A DNA stretch of 64,000 nt from Corydoras sp. C115 (Eukaryota; Chordata; Actinopteri; Siluriformes; Callichthyidae): positions 411,001 through 475,000 of the forward strand of contig JAFMOC010000172.1 in assembly GCA_019802505.1 (NCBI GenBank), given 5' to 3'. Below are positions 26,706-36,989 of the stretch, piece by piece. Numbering within the stretch: position 1 is the first letter of the stretch; every line of letters starts with the position of its first letter. The position numbers and the translations under genes were made by a program. The notes beneath the pieces were generated by a model, which worked only from the letters and a program-made list of their open reading frames with translations, searched no databases and was not told the origin of the DNA.

Positions 26706-27640
26706 CACAATTTCTGACTTTATATTTTTTTTTAAATACAAAATAGTTTTCAGTAAAAAATACTTCAAACCTTTTCTTTGTTCTTTAACGTTTGATGTAA
26801 ATTAAGAAAGTACATTTTTAGAAAACGTGGAAGTCCCCGTACCGTGTGGCGCTACAGTGAAACCGATTCAAACCTTGGAATTCGCCGCTGTAGAAGTTTG
26901 TTTATGTTGATTGGCGTGTCTTTTAATATCTGGTGTTAGTTTTAGACTTATCTTTGGTTTTGTTGTCGATGCTGCGCGCTGATAAACAGACAGAGGGCAG
27001 TTCTTGGGAAGGATTAAAGCTCTTCTCTAACTTGGAAAGCGTCAGTGATTTTCATACCGTTCCTATATTAATAAATGCGTCTATCAGGCCCAGGAGCACA
27101 TTTGAATAGTGACTGATGGCGGTATGAATGGACGGATTGAGGGATTTGTGCAGCGACGACGAGAGCAAGATTAAAACAGTTGATAATAAACTTTCAAGGA
27201 AACAGACGTGACTCCCACAGGTAACTCGCACTCCTGTATCTGCTATTATGCAGCAATTATAGCTCATTTAATGCAAATGACGTTCCGCTGTCTGGAGCGT
27301 TGTAGCTGGTTCACTGGAAGAGATGAAATGAAGTCTCACTCGCATTGTTCTTTATGAATAATCGAGCTAATAATTGAGTTCTCGCATGAAATCACTAACA
27401 AAGACATGTTGACGTTTGAACTTAATGGTTCCACTGTAAGCGTCAGGGCAGCGTTTGATGATCTGGTCACACTGACGTCATTTAAAACGCCATGTTAGAA
27501 CTGGAACGTTCATCGACGTCCAGGCCTTTTTTTATTCCAACATTAGGACGCGAGTTTGCAAAGCTATACAGCAGGAGCTTTAACGGAAAAAAAAAATGGA
27601 AAAGAATAAAGTGCGGCCTTTTTAAAAAAGCTCAAATTCA
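26706..27640. other. Unique non-coding DNA, possible conserved element
   Basis: 27,050-27,480 is unique, low in repeats and contains TTTAATGCAAATGACG and several TAAT cores. No gene seen. Confidence 0.35.
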
Positions 27641-27850
27641 CAAATGAAGTCGTCAAAGTCAAAGTCAAAGTCAAAGGAGGCTTTATTGTCAATTCCTTCA
27701 CATGTTCTATACATCGAAATCGAAATTACGTTCCTCGCTGTCCCACGGTTACAAGACATTTATGACATTTAGACATAAAACAAGAAAGTGAAATGCAGTG
27801 TGATGTAACGGAATTCAACAGTAAAAAAGTTTAAATACTATGATTATGTA
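27641..27850. repeat. Interspersed repeat fragment starting (GTCAAA)n
   Basis: Four to five GTCAAA units are followed by GGCTTTATTGTCAATTCC, a sequence type common in fish genomes. I cannot assign its class. Confidence 0.5.
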
Positions 27851-27883
27851 GTGACAATGAAAGGCAATGTAAATGCGATTTAA

Positions 27884-27889
<6 letters not shown>

Positions 27890-27930
<41 letters not shown>
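27890..27930. repeat. (TAA)n microsatellite
   Basis: TAA units directly abutting the next SINE head. Confidence 0.93.
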
Positions 27931-27931
<1 letters not shown>

Positions 27932-28279
27932 GGCGGCACAGTGGCTTAGTGGTTAGCACGTTCTCCTCTCAGCACTAGGGATTCCCGGTTCGAATCCCCA
28001 TCTGGGTGTAGTTTCCATGTTCTCCCCGTGTCTGCGTGGGTTTCCTCCGGGTTCTCCGGTTTACTCCCACAGTCCAAAAACATGGATCAAGTCAATTGAA
28101 TTCTCAAAATTGCCCCATATAGAGTGTGTCTGTGTGAGTGAGTGTGTGCCCAGCGATAGATTGGCGCCCTGTCCTGGGTCTATCTGCCCAGCGCCCGAGA
28201 CGTTCTCCCCTGGATGGGCATGGGGAACCCCAGCGCGACCCCAATAGAGGATAAAGCGGGAGATAATGAATGAATGAAT
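27931..28279 (+). mobile_element. V-SINE-like copy
   Basis: Sense, full length. Confidence 0.92.
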
Positions 28280-28439
28280 AAATATATATTATATATAAGT
28301 AATAAATAATAATATATGATTTGTAACAGTAGTAGTAAAATATAGACCTGAGTTTGTGTTATACAGTGAGAGTATAGAAACAAAAGAACAAGATGTCCTG
28401 CAGCCGATGGTACGACCCTCCGCTGATCCCGCGCTCCGT

Positions 28440-29394
28440 GTCCTGGAGTCACTCTGGGATTTACATAAAAACACAGAAGCAGGTGAGAACCTGCAGCAAC
28501 CCTCAAATATCTCGACTTGTGTTCAACCAGCCCGAGCGAACTCATGTCCCTCCATCGGCTCCCTGTAGCTGCTCGCATTCAGTACAAGTCACTGACTCTG
28601 GCCTACAGAACCTTTTCTGGATCTTCCCCCTCTTACCTTTACTCTATCTTTTCAAAATACACTCCGACTCGTTCACTTCGCTGCAGTGATGATTGCCGCC
28701 TGGCGGTTCCACCTCACCGAGGAGCTAATTCTCACTCTGTGGCGTTCACCACTGCAACATGGTGGAACGATCTTCCCAACTCTGTCCGTAAGGCAGAATC
28801 ACTAAACAGTTTTAAGAAACTGCTGAAGACGCATCTCTTTAACAAATACCTGTTATAAAATTTTTTTTTTATTAAATTTAAAAAAGGGCGGCACGGTGGC
28901 TTAGTGGTTTGGCACGTTCGCCTCTCAGCGCTAGGGATTCCCGGTTCGAATCCCCATCTGGGTGGAGTTTCCATGTTCTCCCCGTGTCTGCGTGGGTTTC
29001 CTCCGGGTTCTCCGGTTTCCTCCCACAGTCCAAAAAAAACATGGATCAAGTCAATTGAATTCACAAAATTGCCCCATATAGAGTGTGTCTGTGTGAGTGA
29101 GTGTGTGTGTGCCCAGCGATGGATTGGCACCCTGTCCTGGGTGTATCTGCCCAGCGCCCGAGACGTTCTCCCCTGGATGGGCATGGGGAACCCCACCGCG
29201 ACCGTAATAGAGGATAAAGCGGGAGATAATGAAAAAAAAATTTTTAAAAGAAGGGGGGCGCAGCATCAAATAACAATCAGGTTTGATGAATTTACAGTAT
29301 AGTTGGTTTTCTGCGTAACTTCTGACTTGTAATCTTCTCATTTGTAAGTCGCTTTGGATAAAAGCGTCGGCTAAATGACTAAATGTAAATGTAA
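28440..29394 (+). mobile_element. L2-type LINE 3' end, interrupted by a SINE
   Basis: 28,517-28,858 encodes the C-terminal end of a non-LTR reverse transcriptase ORF (LHRLPVAARIQYKSLTLAYR, WWNDLPNSVRKAESLNSFKK, LLKTHLFNKYLL-stop). The 3' tail AAGTCGCTTTGGATAAAAGC ... ATGTAAATGTAA ends at 29,394. The catalytic part is absent, so it is a dead 5'-truncated copy; a V-SINE lies between the ORF and the tail. Confidence 0.8.
28887..29232 (+). mobile_element. V-SINE-like copy inside the LINE
   Basis: Sense, flanked by A/T-rich sequence within the LINE 3' region. Confidence 0.9.
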
Positions 29395-29928
29395 CTCATT
29401 CTGTTTTCAAGCTCCAGACTCCTCAGTGGGTCGTCCCTTTAAACAAACCTTCAGAACCAGAACATGAGTCTGCATTCGGGTTGAAATCGTTCTGGATGAG
29501 AATGCCCCATATTTAAATGGTTATTTCTGAGAACGTAGAGCAGATCACCTGCTCAGTGGTTTGGATTATTTTGTGTAGCAACAGCGCCACCCAGCAGCAC
29601 TAGGAGTGAACGCAGATCATAAATCAAGTTCATCTTGATTCCATTCAAGTCCAAAACTATTCGGACGCCACTGATCAACGAAATGTTGTCATTTAAAGTT
29701 CAAACCCAAGGCCCACAGTTGCATCTCGGTTCGTGAAGCGGTGATCTGCACCAGCAGACCCGCTGTACACTCTCACCATATTGCCCCGTTCCCCTCATTC
29801 CTCTTCCCTTTCAGGGGATTAGCGGTGTGGTGTGTAACTCATACTGTAACACACTCCTGTACCAATCTCCACCGCACCCCCACATAAATCAACTATTATA
29901 GTGTGCTTAAGGAAGATTAGCCAGCAGC
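29395..29928. other. Unique non-coding DNA
   Basis: No gene or clear repeat recognised. Confidence 0.4.
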
Positions 29929-29979
<51 letters not shown>

Positions 29980-30181
29980 TTGTGCATTCCAGGTATATAT
30001 CACACTGTAGGAACCACGATCGTTTTACACAAACTGTTGGGACCTGACATCCTTGTGGGGACTGAGCGTTGGTTCATACAGTAATGACATGATGTAGGGT
30101 TGGGGTAGTTGTATTAGTGTTGGGGTAGTTTATGATTAAGGTTTGGGAAGTCGACATGAAAGTAACCATGAATGAAAGTTG

Positions 30182-30235
<54 letters not shown>

Positions 30236-30610
30236 GGGGGGGTCGTTTTACACTAACTGTAGGGACCTGACATCTTTGTGGGGACATGTAATGACATGAT
30301 GTAGGGTTGGGGTAATTGTATTAGTGTTGGGGTAGTTTATGATTAAGGTTTGGGAAGTCGACATGAAAGTAACAATGAATGAAAGTTGGTGTGTGTGTGA
30401 GTGTGTGTGCGTTCCAGGTATACAGTATATCACACTGTAGAAACCTTGATTGTTTTACCCAAACTGTAGGGACCTGACATCCTTGTGGGGACCATGTGCT
30501 GGTTCATACAGTAATGACGTGATGTAGGGTTGGGGCAGTTGTATTAGTGTTGGGGTAGTTTATGATTAAGGTTTGGGAAGTCTACATGAAAGTAACAATG
30601 AATGAAAGTT

Positions 30611-30657
<47 letters not shown>

Positions 30658-30906
30658 TCCAGGTATATATCACACTGTAGGAACCATGATCATTTTACCC
30701 AAACTGTAGGGACCTGACATCCTTGTGGGGACTGAGCGCTGGTTCATACAGTAATGACATGATGTAGGGTTGGGGTAGTTGTATTAGTGTTGGGGTAGTT
30801 TATGATTAAGGTTTGGGAGTAAGTGGAAGTCCAGGTGAAAGTAACGATGAATGAAAGTTGGTGTGTGTGAGTGTGTGAGTGTGTGTGAGTGTATGTGAGT
30901 GAGTGT

Positions 30907-30957
<51 letters not shown>
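29929..30957. repeat. Four-copy ~225-bp tandem repeat with TG runs
   Basis: Each unit is a TG run followed by TCCAGGTATATATCACACTG, GGGACCTGACATCCTTGTGG, GTAATGACATGATGTAGGG and GAATGAAAGTTGGTG. The second unit is shorter. Confidence 0.9.
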
Positions 30958-30960
<3 letters not shown>

Positions 30961-31481
30961 GTTTAATTCCACGCTTATCTGAATTCCTCGGTTCTTTAAT
31001 GTGTATGGTTTGGGGGGTTTGGGGAGGAAATTGTGAGTTAAGTTGCACTTAAAACCCTTCTTTGTAAATACCAGACCGAGAGCAAAGTGAGTTGGCGTGC
31101 AGAGAGGCGAGTCGGGTTCGTGCTATCGCTTTCGGCTCCGCTTCGGACTGAGCGCACGTGCTTTTTCGGCCAAGTCGCCAGACTCACAACACACAACCGA
31201 TAAAATGAACGTGAAATCAGTGAAATCAGCCGAGTCTTTTAATAATTATTGGGCTCGTGACACCTGCTTTTTTAAAGTGTCCCTGAAAGACAATGGATTT
31301 TGTGACGTCACAACCAGGTCCACATCATATACAGAACATCATGTCGCTGGATCTTATCCTGTGGGTTGTTATCCGGAGTTGTTGGTTGTTAATTAAAGGA
31401 TAATTATTTTGATTCTCACAAAAGCTAACGGATTATAAACCGTCTGAGCGTGACACTCAGCACAGTGACGCTGTGTATTAT
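30958..31481. other. Unique non-coding DNA
   Basis: A short open frame at 31,097-31,396 has no recognisable domain; no gene supported. Confidence 0.4.
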
Positions 31482-31539
31482 TCCATCCATCCATTATCTT
31501 CCGCTTTATCTTCTATTAGGGTCACTGGGGGGGGGGGGT

Positions 31540-31570
<31 letters not shown>

Positions 31571-31852
31571 CCAGGGGAGAACGTCTCGGGCGCTGGGCAG
31601 ATACACCCAGGACAGGGCGCCAATCCATCGCTGGGCACACACTCACTCACTCACACACTCTATATGGGGCAATTTGGAGAACTCAATTGACTTGATCCAT
31701 GTTTTTGGACTGTGGGAGGAAACCGGAGAACCCGGAGGAAACCCACGCAGACACGGGGAGAACATGGAAACTCCACCCAGATGGGGATTCGAACCGGGAA
31801 TCCCTAGCGCTGAGAGGAGAACATGCTAAACCACTAAGCCACCGTGCCGCCC
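31482..31852 (-). mobile_element. V-SINE-like copy
   Basis: Antisense. Flanks CGCTGTGTATTATT and CGCTGTGTGTTATT differ at one base. Contains a local CCCATG 6-bp expansion. Confidence 0.92.
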
Positions 31853-32044
31853 GCTGTGTGTTATTATTTTATAGAATTGGGATGATGAATATAGGCCAGC
31901 GTTTGAAAGCATCCCTTGATATTAGAACCAAAATGGACCTCGTTAAAGTTCTAAAACTCTCGATCTAAGCCCGACAATTCCATCAGCAGAGCAGCAACAC
32001 ACCGATTATTTTATACCGACGTACATAACCTTACATTTAAAACT

Positions 32045-32393
32045 ATTCATTCATTCATTATCTTCCACTTTATCCTCTATTAGGGTCGCGGGTGGGTTCC
32101 CCATGCCCATCCAGGGGAGAGAACATCTCGGGCGCTGGGCAGATACACCCAGGACAGGATGCCAATCCATCGCTGGGCACACACTCACTCACACACACAC
32201 TCTATATGGGGCAATTTGGAGAACTCAATTGACTTGATCCATGTTTTTGGAGCGTGGGAGGAAACCGGAGAACCCGAAGGAAACCCACGCGGACACGGGG
32301 AGAACATGGGAACTCCACCCAGATAGGGATTCGAACCGGGAATCCCTAGCGCTGAGAGGAGAACGTGCTAAACCACTAAGCCACCGTGCCGCC
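32045..32393 (-). mobile_element. V-SINE-like copy (older of a nested pair)
   Basis: Antisense. ACATTTAAAACTA lies before it and again after the second SINE at 32,760. Confidence 0.9.
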
Positions 32394-32402
32394 CGACATT
32401 TA

Positions 32403-32758
32403 TTCATTCATTCATTCATTCATTATCTCCCGCTTTATCCTCTATTAGGGTCGCGGGGGGGTTCCCCATGCCCATCCAGGGGAGAACGTCTCGGGCGCTG
32501 GGCAGATACAACCAGGACAGGACGCCAATCCATCGCTGGGCACACACTCACTCACACAGACACACTCTATATGGGGCAATTTGGAGAATTCAATTGACTT
32601 GATCCATGTATTTGGACTGTGGGAGGAAACCGGAGAACCCGGAGGAAACCCACGCGGACACGGGGAGAACATGGGAACTCCACCCAGATGGGGATTCGAA
32701 CCGGGAATCCCTAGCGCTGAGAGGAGAACGTGCTAAACCACTAAGCCACCGTGCCGCC
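32403..32758 (-). mobile_element. V-SINE-like copy (younger of a nested pair)
   Basis: Antisense, inserted into the flanking duplication of the first SINE; CGACATTTA appears on both sides. Confidence 0.9.
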
Positions 32759-33000
32759 CGACATTTAAAACTAATAAAAATAAAAAAGTCCGGTCTGTAA
32801 TTCAAGCCGCTCTCACTTCTTTATATAAATAGAATCCTGCTTTCTCTCTGACCTTTGACCCTGATCTTTAGTTTATCCTTTCCGTTTTTGGGGTCGGGTG
32901 TTTGCTTGCTTTTCCCGCTGCTCTTTACAGCACCATGCCTTCTTTTATTTCGTTCAAATCTACTTCCTGAGCTCGGGCTCCTTGGCCAACATTCAGAATA

Positions 33001-33037
<37 letters not shown>

Positions 33038-33135
33038 CCAGAGAGTCTTGATTGATGGGCTGATGATGAATGAGAGGATAATCTGAATATTTAGTTAAAG
33101 CCGTCCGGATGTCATTACCTTTACCTGCGGGCTAG

Positions 33136-33183
<48 letters not shown>

Positions 33184-34197
33184 CACGCTGCTGCTGGAGG
33201 AGTTCCAGAGGCTCATTGTGTTTGTATTTATTGATTCAGTCAAACTGAAAAGAAGTTTGGTTTTTGATTTGATAAGTTTTTATGTAACACATTCAAGGAA
33301 ACACAAAGGGAGCGTATTTAAATATTTCCTATTGTTTTCATTATTTCAGTATGTAAATAAACTTTAGTGGAAGTGTTGTAACAGAAAAGCATCGAATTAA
33401 ATCTATTGTATTAAATCTATATCCATACAATAGATTATAGATCATATCTATAGACTCCTGAGGTCGTGGAACGTCCTGTGGTCTTCGTTTACGCCCATAT
33501 TCGGCACTCTGAGACAAAAATAAATAGGTTTTTTTCCTCAGAAATTGCCTTTTTTATCATGTTCTGTGGTGAAGAAATATGTTCAGAACCTGATATGGTT
33601 CCGTCTGGGTACTTTTTTCTTCATCGGTACGTCACTGGGTTCTTTAAAAGTCGGTATACCAATATGGGGACTTGCTAATAGAGCTGGAGCCATCCCAAAA
33701 CAAAGGACACGTTGAAATTAGGAATCCGTACCATACAGGCCTTTTGTGAGCACGTTCTAAGCCGGCGTCCTGCGGATTGCAGGCCGGACGTTTGGAGATT
33801 TACATTTTAAAAAACACTAAATCTTGACAGTGCCGGGATTTAAGCTTTTTTTTTTTTTTTTCCTCATTTAAAATCCAACATGTCCATTCGTCCAGCCGGC
33901 GGTTCAGCTGAGGATTTTATCAGTGTAAGCGTAGACGGCGTTTCCGATCCCAGCTGGTCGCCGTCCAAACCCGGCTGAAGCGCTTCGCTCCACGTTCCCG
34001 CTGATCTGCTTTCAGTCCAGAGAAACACTTAAAAGGTCATCGGTGAGATCGGAGGGGGCTCAGCGAGCACATCAGAACTGAGCCGGACACGGGACATGGG
34101 CTCTTTCAAAGGTTCCGTTGGATCCATGTTCTGAATGTCCAAGACGATACGAAAAAAATCAAACATTCCATTCACAGAACAGCGTGTGTTTACCCAA
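32759..34197. other. Non-coding DNA with microsatellites
   Basis: CA run 33,002-33,036, A run of nearly 50 at 33,136-33,182, T run near 33,846-33,861. No gene recognised. Confidence 0.45.
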
Positions 34198-34545
34198 CAA
34201 CTGGGCACACACTCGCTCACACACACACTCTATATGGGGCAAGGGGGGGAGGGGGGGTCCCCCATGCCCATCCAGGGGAGAACGTTTTGGGCGCTGGGCA
34301 GATACACCCAGGACAGGGCGCCAATCCATCGCTGGGCACACACTCACATACACACTCTATATGGGGCAATTTGGAGAACTCAATTGACCTTGATCCATGT
34401 TTTTGGACTGTGGGAGGAAACCGGAGAACCCGGAGGAAACCCACATGGACACTGGGAGAACATGGAAACTCCACCCAGTTGGGGATTCGAACCGGGAATC
34501 CCTAGCGCTGAGAGGAGAACATGCTAAACCACTAAGCCAACTTTT
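34198..34545 (-). mobile_element. V-SINE-like copy with repeated middle
   Basis: Antisense; it starts at CTGGGCACACACTCGCTCAC, then the tail-side segment begins again at a G tract, so the CTGGGCACACACTCAC part occurs twice. Confidence 0.85.
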
Positions 34546-34551
34546 AAACAT

Positions 34552-34904
34552 TCATTCATTCATTCATTATCTTCCGCTTTATCCTCTATTAGGGTCGCGG
34601 TGGGGTTCCCCATGCCCATCCAGGGGAGAACGTTTCGGGCGCTGGGCAGATACACTCAGGACAGGACACCAATCCATCGCTGGGCACACACTCACTCACA
34701 CAGACACACTCTATATGGGGCAATTTGGAGAACTCAATTGACCTTGATCCATGTTTTTGGACTGTGGGAGGAAACCGGAGAACCCGGAGGAAACCCACAC
34801 GGACACGGGGAGAACATGGAAACTCCACCCAGATGGGGATTCGAACCGGGAATCCCTAGCGCTGAGAGGAGAACGTGCTAAACCACTAAGCCACCGTGCC
34901 GTCC
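34552..34904 (-). mobile_element. V-SINE-like copy
   Basis: Antisense, with the flanking repeat ACTTTTAAACA. Confidence 0.92.
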
Positions 34905-35439
34905 TACTTTTAAACATGTTCTTTAATACAGTACGTGTAGGTTCCGGATCAGTCAGAGGTGGCGCAGTTATTAGGGTTTTATTCTGTGGAGTTTGCATGT
35001 TCTCCAAGTGTTTGAGTGGGGTTTTTTTTAAAGAACATTAGCCAACAAAAGCTAAGAGACTTCAGTTGGATGTTTACTGTGGAATTAGAATTCATTAATA
35101 TAAACACTTAAAATAAAAACAATTGTCCTTAGAACTGTGGCTTTATAATACAGGCCACGTTGGAGTTTAATTACTGATTATTAATTAATACAATTAATTA
35201 AAGGAAAATTAACAACAAGACGTCTCATTCAGATGCTCCGCTAGCATGGCCGCTAAACTCAGTACAGTATTACAGAGCCTCGGCGCCATCTAGTGGAGAG
35301 GATAAGACATGACATTCACAAGCTTTTAAAACAGATTTAAAAAACAGATGGACTACAGTCTGCAGTTGTAGAACTACAAAGTCCATCTGCGTGCTAACTG
35401 GAGCACATAAACAAGAACAAGGTTTGTTTAAATTAAATC
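34905..35439. other. Non-coding DNA with MITE palindrome
   Basis: 34,950-35,010 is an old V-SINE remnant. 35,345-35,395 is a MITE-type palindrome: CAGATGGACT and AGTCCATCTG enclose TTGTAGAACTACAA. Confidence 0.55.
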
Positions 35440-35445
35440 TTTATT
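35440..35445 (-). terminator. Polyadenylation signal of the DMBT1-like gene
   Basis: AATAAA on the minus strand (TTTATT as given) lies about 230 nt beyond the stop codon, giving a short 3' UTR. Confidence 0.6.
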
Positions 35446-35673
35446 CATTATTATTATAATCACTCTCTCACGCTCTCACTCTCTCACGCTCATGTTCTGA
35501 TGTTTACACTCTGCTCCCCCAAAACACAGGCCCCACACACTCTGTAATACCCCAAAATCCACCAGAAGCAACAGTGTTCTGCCTTTAAAGTTGCTTTAAT
35601 TAGACAAAATGATGCAGTAATTGATTATTTCTTATTTAATTGCTCTGTAATGAACCGATCAGCTGCAGTGAGA

Positions 35674-35717
35674 TCACTCCTCGGTCTTTTCCTCTAATTC
35701 CTCCCTCTTCTCTGGAT
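35674..35717 (-). CDS. dmbt1: DMBT1-like exon 17: acidic tail and stop
   Basis: The acceptor ATGTGAACAG is followed by a 44-nt coding end, DPEKREELEEKTEE-stop (TGA at 35676-35674). No hydrophobic anchor follows the basic cleavage site. Confidence 0.78.
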
Positions 35718-36922
35718 CTGTTCACATCACACAGAAATTAGGAAACAATATAGATATTAAAAGCTGCGGATATAAAATAGAGATATTAAAAGAGTACGGA
35801 ATCTGAACGAACTGACCGACGAACTGACCAACGTCACATGAAGCTGCTGATTGTTATACCTTTGCGCGTAATGGGCCCCAGTGTGACCTCCCGGGCATCG
35901 TGGCCGGAGCTCAGGCTTCGTTTCTTGCGCATCTGGCATCCGTAGCGGCATCGTGAGTTGTAGTCGTTGTCGGCGCAGATGATGGCGTTGCACTTGAGGA
36001 AGACCGTGCTGTGTGTGCGCAGGAACTTGAAAGCTCGGAACTGGAAGCGAGCGAAGTTGCGATTGCCGTTGGTGTTGATGTGTACAGTCGAGTCCCTCGC
36101 ACATCTGTGAGCAAATCACATTAGGGTATATTAGGGTCGTGGGGGGGGGGGGGTTCCCCATGCAAATCTAGGGAAGAACGTTTCGGGCGCTGGGCAGATA
36201 GACCCAGGACAGGACGCCCAATCTATCACTGGACACACACTCACTCACACAGACACACACTCTACATGGGGCAATTTGGAGAACTCAATTGACTTGATCC
36301 ATGTTTTCGGACTGTGGGAGGAAAGCGGAGAACCCGGAGGAAACCCACGCGGACACGGGGAGAACATGGAAACTCCACCCAGATTGTGGATTCGAACCGG
36401 GAATCCCTAGTGCTGAGATCATATTTAAGGTTTATAGATCAGCAGGGAGGGGGGGGGGGGGGTTCCCCATGCCCATCTAGGGAAGAACGTTTCAGGCGCT
36501 GGGCAGATACACCCAGGACAGGGCGCCAAACCATCGCTGGGCACACACTCACTCACACAGACACACTCTATATGGGGCAATTTGGAGAACTCAATTGATC
36601 CATGTTGTTGGACTGTGGGAGGAACCCGGAGAACCCGGAGGAAAGCCACGCGGACACGGGGAGAACATGGAAACTCCACCCAGATGGGGATTCGAACCGG
36701 GAATCCCTAGTGCTGAGAGGAGAACATGCTAAACCACTAAGCCAACTTAGATCATATTTAAGTTTACAGATCAGTTCAGAGGGTTATTTGTGATCTTAAA
36801 CCTGAAGTATCTAAGATTAAGAAAATAATGCATTTGGCGGCCTCTCTGGTGAAATGATGTAACTACAAGCAGCTTTTCATTTGTCTCGTCGCTCAGACTA
36901 TGTTGTCTTTAAAGGAGCCTGG

Positions 36923-36989
<67 letters not shown>

